Origin: Gammaproteobacteria bacterium
GTDB taxonomy: Bacteria > Pseudomonadota > Gammaproteobacteria > Steroidobacterales > Steroidobacteraceae
Direction: 5' to 3'
NCBI GenBank assembly: GCA_005878835.1
Contig: VBMV01000048.1
Coordinates: 43,391-107,390 of the forward strand
Length of the DNA: 64,000 nucleotides
Shown: positions 30,997 through 40,482 of the stretch, piece after piece
Position numbering within the stretch: the first letter of the stretch is position 1
Layout: every line of letters starts with the position of its first letter
Program-made: the position numbers and the translations under genes
Notes under the pieces: generated by a model
Databases searched by the model: none
Told to the model about the DNA's origin: nothing
The model's input: the letters and a program-made list of their open reading frames with translations, nothing else

Positions 30997-31802
30997 TGCC
31001 CGGCGTCGCGAGAGCGCGCCAGGCGCCGCGCCGTAAGCGCTTCGGCCAGCATTTCCTGCACGACCCGGCGGTGATCGCCCGCATCATGCGCTCGCTTGAC
31101 CCCCGCGCCGGCGAGCACCTGGTGGAGATCGGACCCGGACACGGTGCGCTCACCGGCGAGCTGCTCGCGTGCGAGGCCTGCACGCTCGATGCCATCGAGA
31201 TCGATCGCGATCTCGTGGCGCTGCTGCGTGAGCGCTTCAACCCGCCGCGCTGCGTGCTGCACGATACGGACGCGCTGCAGTTCGACTTCACCGCCCTGGC
31301 GCGTGAGCGCGGCGGGCGGCTGCGCATCGCCGGCAACCTGCCGTACAACATCTCCACGCCGCTGCTGTTCCGGCTGCTGGCGCACGCGCCGGCGATCCTC
31401 GACCTGCACCTGATGTTGCAGCGGGAGGTGGCGGCGCGCCTCGCCGCGCAGCCCGGGGATGCGGACTACGGGCGCCTGGGCGTCATGCTTGCTCCCCAGG
31501 TCCGGGTGGAGCGGCTGTTCGAGGTCGGTCCCGGAGCCTTCCAGCCGGCCCCGAAGGTGTGGTCCGCGCTGGTGCGGGTCAGCGTGCGGGCGCAGCCGCT
31601 GTTTGCGGTCAGTGCGCACTACCCGGCCGTGGTGGCCGCGGCCTTCATGCAGCGCCGCAAAACCCTGCGCAACGCCCTCAAGCCGCTGCTCACCCGCGAG
31701 CAGATCGAGGCCTGCGCGGTCGATCCCGGTGCCCGCGCGGAGACGCTCGCGCCGCAAGCATTCAACACCCTGGCACAGGCCCTCGACCGCGCGCGTCGGT
31801 GA
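30996..31802 (+). CDS. rsmA: 16S rRNA (adenine1518-N6/adenine1519-N6)-dimethyltransferase
   Basis: RsmA (KsgA) dimethylates two adjacent adenines in the 3' loop of 16S rRNA late in small-subunit assembly. I chose the ATG at 30996 (MPGVARARQAPRRKRFGQHF), giving 268 residues. The family hallmarks are KRFGQHFLHDPAVIARI, the SAM motif LVEIGPGHGALTGELLA, and the catalytic NLPYNISTPLLFRLL. FMQRRKTLRNALKPLL closes the C-terminal domain. The upstream in-frame extension lies in pdxA and was rejected. Confidence 0.96.
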   Translation: MPGVARARQAPRRKRFGQHFLHDPAVIARIMRSLDPRAGEHLVEIGPGHGALTGELLACEACTLDAIEIDRDLVALLRERFNPPRCVLHDTDALQFDFTALARERGGRLRIAGNLPYNISTPLLFRLLAHAPAILDLHLMLQREVAARLAAQPGDADYGRLGVMLAPQVRVERLFEVGPGAFQPAPKVWSALVRVSVRAQPLFAVSAHYPAVVAAAFMQRRKTLRNALKPLLTREQIEACAVDPGARAETLAPQAFNTLAQALDRARR

Positions 31803-31840
31803 CGCTAGTCTTCCCGGCAGCGGTGCATGGGGGACTCGTC

Positions 31841-32278
31841 ATGACAGTTTACCGTCGCATCCTGCTGGTCGTTGACCTGACGGAGGACAGCGTCGCGATC
31901 GGGCGCAAGGCACAGGCGCTCGCCGCGGCGCTCGGCGCCGAAGTCGAGCTGCTGCATGTGGTGGAATTCGTGCCGGTCGAGCCCATGGGCGAGACTCTCA
32001 TGCCCTCGGTGCAGATCGAGGAGGAGCTGCTCGAGCGCGCCCGGCAGCGCCTGGCGGGACTCGCGGCCGAGCTCGGCCTGGGCGGCGCTTCCTGCCGGGT
32101 CGAGAGTGGCAATGTCAAGTCCGAGATCGTGCGCGTGGCGCGCGAGCGGCGGGCCGACCTGATCGTTCTCGGCAGTCGCGAACGTCACGGGCTCTCGATT
32201 CTGGTCAATCTCACCGAGGACACCGTGCTGCACGCCGCGCCGTGCGATGTGCTCGCGATGCGCGCCGGCCGCAGCTAG
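31841..32278 (+). CDS. universal stress protein (UspA family)
   Basis: This 145-residue protein has a single USP domain. The start MTVYRRILLVVDLTEDS provides strand 1 and the nucleotide-site aspartate, and the C-terminal part reads LIVLGSRERHGLSILVNLTE followed by APCDVLAMRA. The usual ATP loop GXXGXXXXG-S/T is replaced by GSRERHGLSIL-VNLTEDT, closer to the UspA-type, non-ATP-binding form. Its cellular role is unknown. It interrupts the common rsmA-apaG-apaH order, with gaps of 38 bases before and 30 bases after. It is unrelated in position to the USP-like domain at the end of CysA. Confidence 0.9.
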   Translation: MTVYRRILLVVDLTEDSVAIGRKAQALAAALGAEVELLHVVEFVPVEPMGETLMPSVQIEEELLERARQRLAGLAAELGLGGASCRVESGNVKSEIVRVARERRADLIVLGSRERHGLSILVNLTEDTVLHAAPCDVLAMRAGRS

Positions 32279-32308
32279 TGGGCCGGGCACTCCGGTAGAA
32301 TCACGCCC

Positions 32309-32689
32309 ATGAGCTCCCTCGAGCACAAGATCCGCGTCGACGTCGAGACCAGTTACCTGGACGAGCAGTCCGACCCGCGCGAGAGCCGTTACGTCTTCGC
32401 CTACACCATCACCATCCGCAACGAGGGCCAGGTGCCGGCGCGACTGCTGACCCGCCATTGGGTCATCACGGATGCCAACGGCAAGGTGGAGGAGGTGCGC
32501 GGTGACGGCGTGGTGGGCGAGCAGCCGTACCTGAAGCCCGGCCAGGGGTTCCGCTACTCCAGTGGCGCGGTGCTGGAGACCCCGGTCGGTTCCATGCAGG
32601 GCAGCTACCAGATGCTCGCCGACAACGGGGCGCACTTCGATGCGCCCATCCAGCCGTTCCGGCTCGCGATGCCCGGAATTCTGCAGTGA
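32309..32689 (+). CDS. apaG: ApaG (Co2+/Mg2+ efflux-associated protein)
   Basis: ApaG is a small fibronectin-III-like cytosolic protein whose loss affects Co2+ resistance and Mg2+ efflux in Salmonella; its molecular activity is not settled. The 126-residue product has the full-length family profile: [57 protein letters not shown] and [15 protein letters not shown] hexamer at 32296-32301 might serve as a -10, but I see no matching -35. Its stop overlaps the apaH start (GTGA). Confidence 0.95.
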   Translation: MSSLEHKIRVDVETSYLDEQSDPRESRYVFAYTITIRNEGQVPARLLTRHWVITDANGKVEEVRGDGVVGEQPYLKPGQGFRYSSGAVLETPVGSMQGSYQMLADNGAHFDAPIQPFRLAMPGILQ

Positions 32690-33504
32690 CCCGCTATGCC
32701 ATCGGCGACGTACAGGGCTGTGACGAGGAGCTGGGCGCTCTGCTCACGCGGCTGAGGTTCTCAGCGGATCGCGATCGCCTGTGGTTCGTCGGGGATCTGG
32801 TCAACCGCGGCCCCCACTCGCTGGCGACGCTGCGGCGGGTGCGCGCACTCGGCGACAACGCGGTCGTGGTGCTGGGAAACCACGATCTGCATCTGCTGGC
32901 GCTCGCGCACGGTGCGCACCGCCGCCGCGAGTCCGACACCCTGGACGAGGTGCTGGCGGCGCCGGACCGGGACGCGCTGCTCGAGTGGCTCCTGACGCGC
33001 CCCCTGGCGCACGCGGAAGGGCCGGATCTCATGGTGCACGCGGGGCTGGTGCCGCAATGGACCGTCGCCTTGACCCTGAGTCTGGCGCTGGAAGTCGGCA
33101 GCGCGCTGCGGCGCGATCCGCGCGCGCTGTTTGATCGCATGTATGGCAATGAGCCGGACCGCTGGCACCCGCTGCTTGCCGGCATGCAGCGACTGCGCTT
33201 CGTCATCAACGTGCTGACGCGCCTGCGCGTGTGCACCGCCGACGGACGGGTGGACTTCACCATGAAGGGTGAGCCGCCGCCGCCCTCCTCGCCGCTGCGT
33301 CCCTGGTTCGCGCACGCGCAGCGCGAGAGCCGCGACGCGCGTATCATCTTCGGCCACTGGTCGGCACTCGGCCTGGTGCGCGAGCACGGCGTCATCGGCC
33401 TCGATACCGGTTGTGTGTGGGGCGGCGCGCTCAGCGCCGTGGACCTGGATGCCGAGCGGGCGCCGGTCTGCGTGCCGTGCGCCGGCACTCAGGTCATCGG
33501 CTAG
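32686..33504 (+). CDS. apaH: symmetrical bis(5'-nucleosyl)-tetraphosphatase
   Basis: ApaH splits Ap4A into two ADP and can also remove Np4 caps from RNA. The 272-residue product starts at a GTG overlapping apaG. The calcineurin-type metallophosphatase motifs are all present: [41 protein letters not shown], and the late histidines in [10 protein letters not shown] and DTGCVWGG. It converges with the lipoprotein gene on the other strand, overlapping by 4 bases. Confidence 0.95.
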   Translation: MTRYAIGDVQGCDEELGALLTRLRFSADRDRLWFVGDLVNRGPHSLATLRRVRALGDNAVVVLGNHDLHLLALAHGAHRRRESDTLDEVLAAPDRDALLEWLLTRPLAHAEGPDLMVHAGLVPQWTVALTLSLALEVGSALRRDPRALFDRMYGNEPDRWHPLLAGMQRLRFVINVLTRLRVCTADGRVDFTMKGEPPPPSSPLRPWFAHAQRESRDARIIFGHWSALGLVREHGVIGLDTGCVWGGALSAVDLDAERAPVCVPCAGTQVIG

Positions 33505-33971
33505 GGGGCGGGCGCGCTGTTCGGCCCCCAGGTGACGCTCATCTGCTTCGTTGCGGAGGTGTACAGACGCGGTGTGAGCTCCAGATCGGTCGGCTTGCCG
33601 GCCGGCGTGATCGGCAGGATGAGGCGCTGATCCGCACGTACCTCCAGGACCCCGATCGCCCCCGGTGTGACCCGCAAGGCGAGCCGCACCGGCCAGGCGG
33701 CCCCTGAAGCCGGCTTCAGGGTGATGCTGCCCGAACCGCTGGCGGCCGTGAGGTCCACCACCAGGGTATTGCGCCTCCAGTACTGCCGCCAGGAGTCCGG
33801 GGCGCCCGCGGCGGCGCTGATGTCGAGCTCATGCACGGGCGCGGCGGCGGGCGCCGGGCGCTGATGCCAGGGCCAGTGCATGGCCGGCAGGTGGCCGCAG
33901 CCGGCCGCCAACAGCACCAGCGCCGCAGCGCCGGCGCGCCCCGCGCTCGCTCCTCCGGACCCTGACCGCAT
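33501..33971 (-). CDS. hypothetical lipoprotein
   Basis: I do not recognise the family. The 156-residue product has a lipoprotein signal: a hydrophobic stretch [13 protein letters not shown] with the Cys at about residue 25, followed by a His/Pro/Ala-rich linker. The mature part is rich in beta-strand-like segments ([20 protein letters not shown] and [20 protein letters not shown]) and contains no catalytic motif I can name. It is probably a small outer-membrane lipoprotein of beta structure. It lies alone between apaH (convergent) and the kynurenine operon (divergent, 59-base gap). Confidence 0.7.
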   Translation of the reverse strand: MRSGSGGASAGRAGAAALVLLAAGCGHLPAMHWPWHQRPAPAAAPVHELDISAAAGAPDSWRQYWRRNTLVVDLTAASGSGSITLKPASGAAWPVRLALRVTPGAIGVLEVRADQRLILPITPAGKPTDLELTPRLYTSATKQMSVTWGPNSAPAP

Positions 33972-34030
33972 CGCGTGCTCCTCGCTCCAGCCTTGCTGCG
34001 CGTAACATACGCGAACGGCACGGAGGAGAC

Positions 34031-34543
34031 ATGCAATCCCTGCAAGCGTTCAATTTCCGGCAATGGATCGATGCCAACCGCGCGCAACTGAAGCCGCCCG
34101 TGGGCAACAAGCGCGTGTTTCGCGATGGCGATTTCATCATCATGGTGGTGGGGGGCCCGAACGCCCGCAAGGACTACCACGTCGACCCCGGGCAGGAATT
34201 CTTCTACCAGCTCGAGGGTGACATGGTGCTCAGGACCATGCAGGAGGGCCGCGCGGTCGAGGTGCCGATCAGGGCCGGCGAAGTCCTGCTGATTCCGCCC
34301 AATATGCCGCATTCGCCGCAACGACCCGCCAACACCGTGGGCCTGGTGATCGAGCGTGCACGCCGTCCGGGCGAGCTCGATGGCTTCCAGTGGTACTGCG
34401 AGCACTGCGGCCAGCGCCTGTACGAGGAGTTCTTCCCGCTCACCGATATCGAAACGCAGTTTCCGCCGGTATTCGAGCGCTTCTTCGCGAGCCAGCCCAG
34501 GCGCACCTGCGGGCGCTGTGGCAAGGTCATGGAGCGCTCGTGA
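34031..34543 (+). CDS. nbaC: 3-hydroxyanthranilate 3,4-dioxygenase
   Basis: This Fe(II) cupin opens the ring of 3-hydroxyanthranilate to give aminocarboxymuconate semialdehyde, which cyclises to quinolinate. The 170-residue product has the cupin ligands His 50 ([14 protein letters not shown]), Glu 56 and His 94 ([11 protein letters not shown]). The C-terminal rubredoxin-like zinc site of the bacterial enzyme is present as WYCEHCGQ and RTCGRCGK. It is the first gene of a four-gene operon in which every junction overlaps by 4 bases. The homologous gene is also called haaO. Confidence 0.94.
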   Translation: MQSLQAFNFRQWIDANRAQLKPPVGNKRVFRDGDFIIMVVGGPNARKDYHVDPGQEFFYQLEGDMVLRTMQEGRAVEVPIRAGEVLLIPPNMPHSPQRPANTVGLVIERARRPGELDGFQWYCEHCGQRLYEEFFPLTDIETQFPPVFERFFASQPRRTCGRCGKVMERS

Positions 34544-35364
34544 ATGCGCGCATCGCGGTCGGCAGCCGCGAGCTCCATATCGATGTGTCGCGCCCGGTGA
34601 TGCTGGCCCTGGCGCTGGATTTCGCGGGCCCGCAGCCGCGTCATTTCGGCGCGCCGCCTGCCCGCTCGCAGCCCTTCGAGGCGGCGGGGTTCGAGGGCTC
34701 GGTCGAGCGCGGCGCGAGCTGCAATTGCGAGCTCATCACGCTCATCCCGCACTGCAACGGCACGCACACCGAATGCGTCGGACACCTCACGCGCGAGCCT
34801 CTCGATGCCTGGCGGGTGGTGCCGGCGGGATTTGTGCCGGCGCTGTTGCTGTCGGTCAGCGCGGAAGCACCGGGCGCGGCCGGTGAGGGGAGCGAGCCGG
34901 CGCCGCGCCCGAACGACCGGCTCATCACGCGCCGCGCCCTGGAGCGCGGCTGGCCGGCGAGCGCCCCGTTCGAGGCGCAGGCGCTGCTCATCCGCACCCT
35001 GCCTAACGCCGCGGACAAGCGCGCGCGCGATTACGGCGCGGCGACGCCCCCTTACCTGTCGCAGGAGGCGGCGCGGCTGCTCGTCGGCCGCGGCATCCTG
35101 CACCTCATCGTCGATGTGCCTTCGATCGATCGCGCGCACGATGAGGGCCGGCTCACGGCGCACCGCATTTTTTTCGGGCTGCCGCCGGGCTCGGTGCAGC
35201 TCGGCGCCGCGGCGCGGCCCGGCGCCACCATCACCGAGCTCGCCTTCATGCCCGACGAGCTGGCCGACGGCGCCTACCTCCTCGAGCTGCAGGTGCCGGC
35301 GCTCGGCGGGGATGCGGTGCCGAGCCGCCCGTTGCTGTACCGGTTGATGACACCGGCGTCATGA
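34540..35364 (+). CDS. cyclase-family protein, probable kynurenine formamidase
   Basis: Members of this metal-dependent family include KynB, which hydrolyses N-formylkynurenine to kynurenine. The gene starts at a GTG overlapping the dioxygenase stop and encodes 274 residues, longer than the roughly 210 of canonical KynB. The metal motif HXGTHXDXPXH appears altered: His 71, Gly 74, His 76, Glu 78 and His 82 in [13 protein letters not shown]. The role is supported mainly by operon position before kynureninase. A different amidohydrolase activity is possible. Confidence 0.75.
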   Translation: MNARIAVGSRELHIDVSRPVMLALALDFAGPQPRHFGAPPARSQPFEAAGFEGSVERGASCNCELITLIPHCNGTHTECVGHLTREPLDAWRVVPAGFVPALLLSVSAEAPGAAGEGSEPAPRPNDRLITRRALERGWPASAPFEAQALLIRTLPNAADKRARDYGAATPPYLSQEAARLLVGRGILHLIVDVPSIDRAHDEGRLTAHRIFFGLPPGSVQLGAAARPGATITELAFMPDELADGAYLLELQVPALGGDAVPSRPLLYRLMTPAS

Positions 35365-36668
35365 GCGGGGAATCGACCCTGGAGGCCGCGCGGGCCCGCG
35401 ATGCGCTCGACCCGCTGCGCGGCTTTCGCGAGCGCTTCGCACTGCCGCGCGATGCGCACGGCGAGCCGCTCATCTACCTGTGCGGCCATTCATTGGGGCT
35501 GCTGCCGCTCGCGGCCCGCGAGCTGGTGATCGAGGAGCTCGATGAGTGGGCACGGCTCGGCGTGCAGGGCCATGAGCACGCGCGGCGGCCGTGGGTGCCT
35601 TATCACGAGAACCTGACCGCCGCTCTCGCAGCCTTGAGCGGCGCGCACCCGAGCGAAGTGGTCGCCATGAATTCACTCACGGTGAACCTGCACCTGATGC
35701 TGGCGAGCTTCTACCGGCCCACGGGCCGGCGCAGCCGCATCCTGATGGAAGCGGGCGCGTTCTCCTCCGACCGCCACGCGGTCGCCTCCCAGATCGCCTG
35801 GCACGGCCTCGATCCTGCCACTGCGTTGCTCGAGCTGGCGCCGCGCGCGGGCGAAGATACCGTGCCGGAGGAGGCCATCGACGCCTGCCTCAGGGAGCAT
35901 GGCGAGGAGATCGCGCTGGTGTTGTGGCCGGGAGTGCAGTTTCGCACCGGCCAGGCGTTCGACCTCGCGCGCATCGTGCGCGCCGCGCACCGCCACGGCT
36001 GCATCGCCGGCTTCGACCTCGCGCACGCCATCGGCAATACGCCCCTGGCGCTGCACGAGGCCGGGGCGGACTTCGCGGTGTGGTGCAGTTACAAGTACCT
36101 GAACGGCGGCCCCGGCGCCATCGGCGGCTGCTTCGTCCAGCAGCGTCACGCGGACGCGCAGCCGCGCCAGCACCACAGCGGCGGCCTGCCGGGCGCGCGG
36201 CTCGCCGGCTGGTGGGGTCACGAGCAGACGACGCGTTTTCTGATGGAGCCGCAGTTTCGCGCCGCCGCCGGCGCGGCCGCCTGGCAGATCAGCAACCCGC
36301 CGATCCTCGCCGCCGCACCGCTGCTTGCCTCGCTGGCGATCTTCACCGAGGCGCGCATGGAGCGGCTGCGCGCGAAGTCGGTGCAGCTCAGCTACTTTCT
36401 CGAGCAGCTGCTGCAGCCGCTCGCGGAGCAGGTACACCTCATCACGCCGCGCGAGAAGGCGCGGCGCGGCTGTCAGCTGTCGCTGCGCATCGCGGGCGGT
36501 GCCGCGCGCGGGGCGCGCGTGTTCGCGGCGCTCGCCGCACGCGGCATGGTGTGCGACTGGCGCTCGCCCGACATCATCCGGGTGGCGCCGGTGCCGTTGT
36601 ACAACCGCTTTGAAGACGCCTGGCGGTTCGCCCGCGCGCTCGGCGAAGTGCTGCGGGAGAGCGCTTGA
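35361..36668 (+). CDS. kynU: kynureninase
   Basis: KynU is a PLP enzyme that cleaves 3-hydroxykynurenine to 3-hydroxyanthranilate plus alanine (or kynurenine to anthranilate). The 435-residue product carries FDLAHAIGNTPLALHEAGAD and the PLP-binding lysine in VWCSYKYLNGGPGAIGG, both diagnostic. The start region YLCGHSLGLLP is also typical. It overlaps the formamidase-like gene (ATGA) and the downstream kmo (TTGA). The presence of the dioxygenase in the same operon suggests that hydroxykynurenine is the physiological substrate. Confidence 0.96.
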   Translation: MSGESTLEAARARDALDPLRGFRERFALPRDAHGEPLIYLCGHSLGLLPLAARELVIEELDEWARLGVQGHEHARRPWVPYHENLTAALAALSGAHPSEVVAMNSLTVNLHLMLASFYRPTGRRSRILMEAGAFSSDRHAVASQIAWHGLDPATALLELAPRAGEDTVPEEAIDACLREHGEEIALVLWPGVQFRTGQAFDLARIVRAAHRHGCIAGFDLAHAIGNTPLALHEAGADFAVWCSYKYLNGGPGAIGGCFVQQRHADAQPRQHHSGGLPGARLAGWWGHEQTTRFLMEPQFRAAAGAAAWQISNPPILAAAPLLASLAIFTEARMERLRAKSVQLSYFLEQLLQPLAEQVHLITPREKARRGCQLSLRIAGGAARGARVFAALAARGMVCDWRSPDIIRVAPVPLYNRFEDAWRFARALGEVLRESA

Positions 36669-38038
36669 GCCCGCAGGCGCAGCGGGCGGTCAACATTGTC
36701 GGCGCGGGCCTGGCCGGGTCGCTGCTCGCACTGCTGCTGGCGCGGCGCGGACTGGCCGTGACGCTGCACGAGCGCCGGCCCGATCCGCGGCAGACGCAAC
36801 CCGAGCGCGGGCGCTCCATCAATCTGGCGCTGGCCGCCCGCGGCATGCTCGCCCTGGAGCGCGCCGGCGTCATGGACCGCGTGCGTCCGCTGCTGATCCC
36901 GATGCGCGGGCGCATGGTGCACGAGCTGTCCGGGCGAACCGCCCTGCAACCCTACGGCCAGCGCGAGCACGAAGTCATCTGGTCGGTCGGCCGCGCTGCT
37001 CTCAACCGGGTTCTCATCGAGGAGGCGGCGCGCCACGCGGGTGTGAGCGTGCGTTTCAACCAGCTGTGCCTGGGCGCGGAAGTGGGTCGGGATCGGCTGC
37101 GCTTTCGCGATGAGGCGAGCGGGGCGCTGCACGAGAGCGCCCTCACGCCCACCATCGCCGCCGACGGCGCGGGCTCCGTGGTGCGCGCCAGCCTGGCAGC
37201 CGCCGGGCACGTGAGCGTGCGCGAGGAGTGGCTCGACCACGACTACAAGGAGCTGAGCGTGCCGCCCGCGGCCGCCCGGCAGGCGCTCGAGCGCCACGCG
37301 CTGCACATCTGGCCGCGCGGCGGCTTCATGCTGATCGCGCTGCCCAACACCGACGACAGCTTTACCGCGACGCTGTTCCTGGCGCGCGCCGGCGCGGTCA
37401 GCTTCGCCGCGCTCGCCAGGCCGCCGGCGGTCGCGGAGTTCTTCGACCGCCAGTTCGCGGACGTGGTGCCCCTGATGCCGGACCTGCTGGCCGAGTTCGC
37501 GAGCCACCCGCAGGGGCAGCTCGGCACCGTACACGCCTCGGCCTGGCAGGTCGCGGGCCGCGTGCTGCTGCTGGGCGATGCTGCCCACGCCATCGTTCCC
37601 TTTCACGGCCAGGGCATGAATGCCGCGTTCGAAGACTGCGCGGTGCTCGATGCGCTGCTCGAGCGGCAGGCGGACTGGCCGACCGTGTTCGCGCAGTTCG
37701 AGCAGTCGCGCCGCCCGAACGCCGCGGCCATTGCGCAGATGGCGCTGGAGAACTACACCGAGATGCGCGATGCGGTGCTGGACGCGCGCTTCGTGCGCCG
37801 CCGCGACCTCGCCCTGGGGTTGGAGCGGCGCTTTCCCGATCGCTTCATCCCGCGCTATTCAATGGTGATGTTTCACCCCGAGATTGCGTACGCCGAGGCG
37901 CTGCGTCGCGGGGCGGTGCAGGCGCAGCTGCTCGAGGAGCTCGACCGCGGCACCGGCGGCGAGCCGGACGGCGCGCTCGCCGAGAAGCTGATCACCGAGC
38001 GCCTGTCGCCGATAAGCTCAGCGCCCGCCCGGGCCTAG
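36665..38038 (+). CDS. kmo: kynurenine 3-monooxygenase
   Basis: KMO is an FAD and NADPH dependent hydroxylase converting kynurenine to 3-hydroxykynurenine. The 457-residue product uses a TTG start that overlaps the kynU stop. It has the Rossmann motif IVGAGLAGSLLALLLARRG, RGRSINLALAARGM, and the second FAD motif GDAAHAIVPFHGQGMNAAFE, all characteristic of KMO. The C-terminal region includes MVMFHPEIAYAEALRRG. With its neighbours it forms the eukaryote-like tryptophan-to-quinolinate route known from some bacteria. Tryptophan dioxygenase and nadC are not in the window. Confidence 0.95.
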   Translation: MSPQAQRAVNIVGAGLAGSLLALLLARRGLAVTLHERRPDPRQTQPERGRSINLALAARGMLALERAGVMDRVRPLLIPMRGRMVHELSGRTALQPYGQREHEVIWSVGRAALNRVLIEEAARHAGVSVRFNQLCLGAEVGRDRLRFRDEASGALHESALTPTIAADGAGSVVRASLAAAGHVSVREEWLDHDYKELSVPPAAARQALERHALHIWPRGGFMLIALPNTDDSFTATLFLARAGAVSFAALARPPAVAEFFDRQFADVVPLMPDLLAEFASHPQGQLGTVHASAWQVAGRVLLLGDAAHAIVPFHGQGMNAAFEDCAVLDALLERQADWPTVFAQFEQSRRPNAAAIAQMALENYTEMRDAVLDARFVRRRDLALGLERRFPDRFIPRYSMVMFHPEIAYAEALRRGAVQAQLLEELDRGTGGEPDGALAEKLITERLSPISSAPARA

Positions 38039-38562
38039 TGCTGCCGCGGCGCCTGCGGTGCGTTGCGGCGCTCGAGCGTCACGAACGTGACTGGATAGGC
38101 GTGATCCTCATCCGCCGGATGCGTGCTGCATTCGACGTCGGCCCATTGCGTGGCATCGAAACCGGGAAAGAAGGTGTCGCCCGGCACGTCGGCGTGCACG
38201 TGGGTGAGATAGATGCGGCGCGCAATCGGCAGCACCAGACGATAGACCTCCGCGCCGCCTGTCACCACCAGCTCAGCGCAGCCGCCGCTGTGCGCGAGCG
38301 CCTCCTCCACCGAGTGCACGACGATCACGCCGGCGGCCAACCAGCCGCGATCCCGTGTCAGCACGAGATTGGCGCGATCGGGAAGCGCGCGGCCGATCGA
38401 TTCGAAGGTCTTGCGGCCCATGAGCACGGGCTTACCGAGCGTGCAGGCCTTGAAGCGCTTGAGATCCTTCGGCAAACGCCACGGCAGCGCGTTGCCGCGG
38501 CCGATGACGCCGTTCTGCGCCATCGCAACGATCAGCGAAACCAGCGGTTGCACGGCGCTCAT
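38035..38562 (-). CDS. folA: dihydrofolate reductase
   Basis: FolA reduces dihydrofolate to tetrahydrofolate, regenerating the cofactor used up by ThyA. The 175-residue product has the expected landmarks: LIVAMAQNGVIGRGNALPWR, LPKDLKRFKACTLGKPVLMG, RKTFESIGRALPDR and VVTGGAEVYRLVLP. Its last codons overlap kmo by 4 bases tail to tail. It lies 60 bases after kup on the same strand and is probably the last gene of the rlmI-lgt-thyA-kup-folA run. Confidence 0.96.
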   Translation of the reverse strand: MSAVQPLVSLIVAMAQNGVIGRGNALPWRLPKDLKRFKACTLGKPVLMGRKTFESIGRALPDRANLVLTRDRGWLAAGVIVVHSVEEALAHSGGCAELVVTGGAEVYRLVLPIARRIYLTHVHADVPGDTFFPGFDATQWADVECSTHPADEDHAYPVTFVTLERRNAPQAPRQH

Positions 38563-38622
38563 CGCACATTATTAGCAGCGCGGCGCCCGCAAAGCCACCC
38601 GCCGTGCGTCGCCTGGGGCCGA

Positions 38623-40482
38623 TCAGATCTCCACCGCGGTGTTGAGGATGACGACGTCGCGGAACGGCATGCGGAAGAACTCCGCCGCCTGCGTGCTGTA
38701 TTGCTGCATGCGTGCGAACAGGCGGCGCTGCAAGCCGCGCAGCCCCGGCAGGGGTCGGGCGCGCACCACGTGGCGGCCGACGAAGAACGAGCTGTCCTCG
38801 GTGAACACGCGCAGGCCGCGTGCGCGGCACGCCTTGAGGGCTTCGGCCACGTCCGGAGTTTCCATGAAGCCGAAGCGCGCGGTGATCCAATGCACGCCCG
38901 GCAGCGGCTCCTCGATGCGCAGCCGCTGCATCGGATCCTGACGCGGCGTGTCGGCGATCTCGACGTTGAGGATGATGACGCGCTGGTGCACGACGCAGTT
39001 GTGCTCGATGTTGCGAATCAGCGCCGACGGCACCAGACCGGCATTGCTGGCGAGGAACACGCCGGTCCCCGGGACGCGCTGCGCGCCCGCGACCAGCTTC
39101 GCCAACTCGCTGCGCGGCACGGCCAACTTCGCCAGCGCCGCGCGCAGCTCGAGCCGCCCGGTGCGCCAGGTGGTGAATATCAGGCACAGCGCGGCCCCGA
39201 GCGTCAGCGGAATCCAGCCCCCGGTGGGCACTTTGGTCATGTTGCCCGCGACGAACGCGCCGTCGGCCACCAGCATCAGGCCGAACAGGCCCGCCACCTG
39301 CCATTTCGGCCAGTTCCACTGGGTGGCGGCGACGAAGGCGCCGAGGATCGTGGTGACGACCATGGTGCCGACCACCGCGGCGCCGTACGCACCACCCAGG
39401 GCGTCGGCGGAGCCGAAGCCGACCACGAAGGCGATGACGGCCAGGAACACCAGCCAGTTCACGATCGGCACGTAGATCTGACTGTGCTCGAGGGCGGAGG
39501 TCTGCAGCACGCGCAGCCGCGGCAGCAGGTCCAGGTGCACCGCCTGGCGCGCCATGGAAAAGGCGCCCGAGATCGTGGCCTGCGAGGCGATGATCGCGGC
39601 GGCGGTCGCCAGCATCACCATCCACGGCAGCACTGCGGCGGATACCAGGTGGTAGAGCGGATGCTGGACGGGTTTGCCGAGTTCGAGCAGCAGCGCGCCC
39701 TGCCCGAAGTAGTTGAGCACCAGCGCCGGCCCGACCAGCGCGAACCAGGCGATGCGCACCGGTCGCCGGCCGAACTGGCCCATGTCCGCATACAGGGCCT
39801 CGCCGCCGGTGATCACCAGGAACACCGCTCCGATGATCGCCAGCGCCACCGGCGCGCGATGGACCAGCAGACCGATGCCGTGCAGGGGATTCAGGGCCAG
39901 CAGGATCTGCGGGCTGCGCACGATGGGAATGACGCCGATGACCCCGATCACCACGAACCACAGCAGCATGATGGGCCCGAACAGGCGGGCCACCCTGGCG
40001 GTCCCGTGGCGCTGATAGGCAAACAGCACGGCGATGACGACGATCGTGACCGGGACCACGCCGCTCTTCAGGCCCGGGTTCAGCACCTCCAGGCCCTCGA
40101 CGGCGCCCAGCACCGAGATCGCCGGCGTGATGAGCGCATCGCAGAAGAAGAACGCGGTGCCGATCAGCGCCAGCGCCACGGCCACTTTCGCCCAGGTGCT
40201 GCCGGTGATGAGGCGCCGTTGGGCGAGGGCGAACAGCGCCAGGATCCCGCCCTCCCCCTCGTTGTCGGCCCGCATGATGACCGTGACGTACTTGAGGGTG
40301 ACGGAGATGGCGAGGCTCCAGAAGACCAGCGACAGCACGCCGAGCACCACCTCGGCGTCAAAACCGCCGGCGGCATCGAGCGCCGACTGCAGCGCGTACA
40401 GCGGGCTGGTGCCGATGTCGCCGTAGACGATTCCCATGGCGCCGATCACCGCGGACACACTCAGGCGACGCGAGTTGTTCAT
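38623..40482 (-). CDS. kup: potassium uptake permease Kup
   Basis: Kup is a K+/H+ symporter of the KUP/HAK/KT family in the inner membrane. I chose the ATG at 40482 (MNNSRRLSVSAVIGAMGIVYG), giving 619 residues; the frame stays open to 40638 but that extension overlaps the end of thyA. The signature GIVYGDIGTSPLYALQSAL is followed by about twelve membrane segments and a hydrophilic C-terminal domain of about 170 residues. The ATG overlaps the stop of the small SET-like frame upstream (ATGA). Confidence 0.94.
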   Translation of the reverse strand: MNNSRRLSVSAVIGAMGIVYGDIGTSPLYALQSALDAAGGFDAEVVLGVLSLVFWSLAISVTLKYVTVIMRADNEGEGGILALFALAQRRLITGSTWAKVAVALALIGTAFFFCDALITPAISVLGAVEGLEVLNPGLKSGVVPVTIVVIAVLFAYQRHGTARVARLFGPIMLLWFVVIGVIGVIPIVRSPQILLALNPLHGIGLLVHRAPVALAIIGAVFLVITGGEALYADMGQFGRRPVRIAWFALVGPALVLNYFGQGALLLELGKPVQHPLYHLVSAAVLPWMVMLATAAAIIASQATISGAFSMARQAVHLDLLPRLRVLQTSALEHSQIYVPIVNWLVFLAVIAFVVGFGSADALGGAYGAAVVGTMVVTTILGAFVAATQWNWPKWQVAGLFGLMLVADGAFVAGNMTKVPTGGWIPLTLGAALCLIFTTWRTGRLELRAALAKLAVPRSELAKLVAGAQRVPGTGVFLASNAGLVPSALIRNIEHNCVVHQRVIILNVEIADTPRQDPMQRLRIEEPLPGVHWITARFGFMETPDVAEALKACRARGLRVFTEDSSFFVGRHVVRARPLPGLRGLQRRLFARMQQYSTQAAEFFRMPFRDVVILNTAVEI

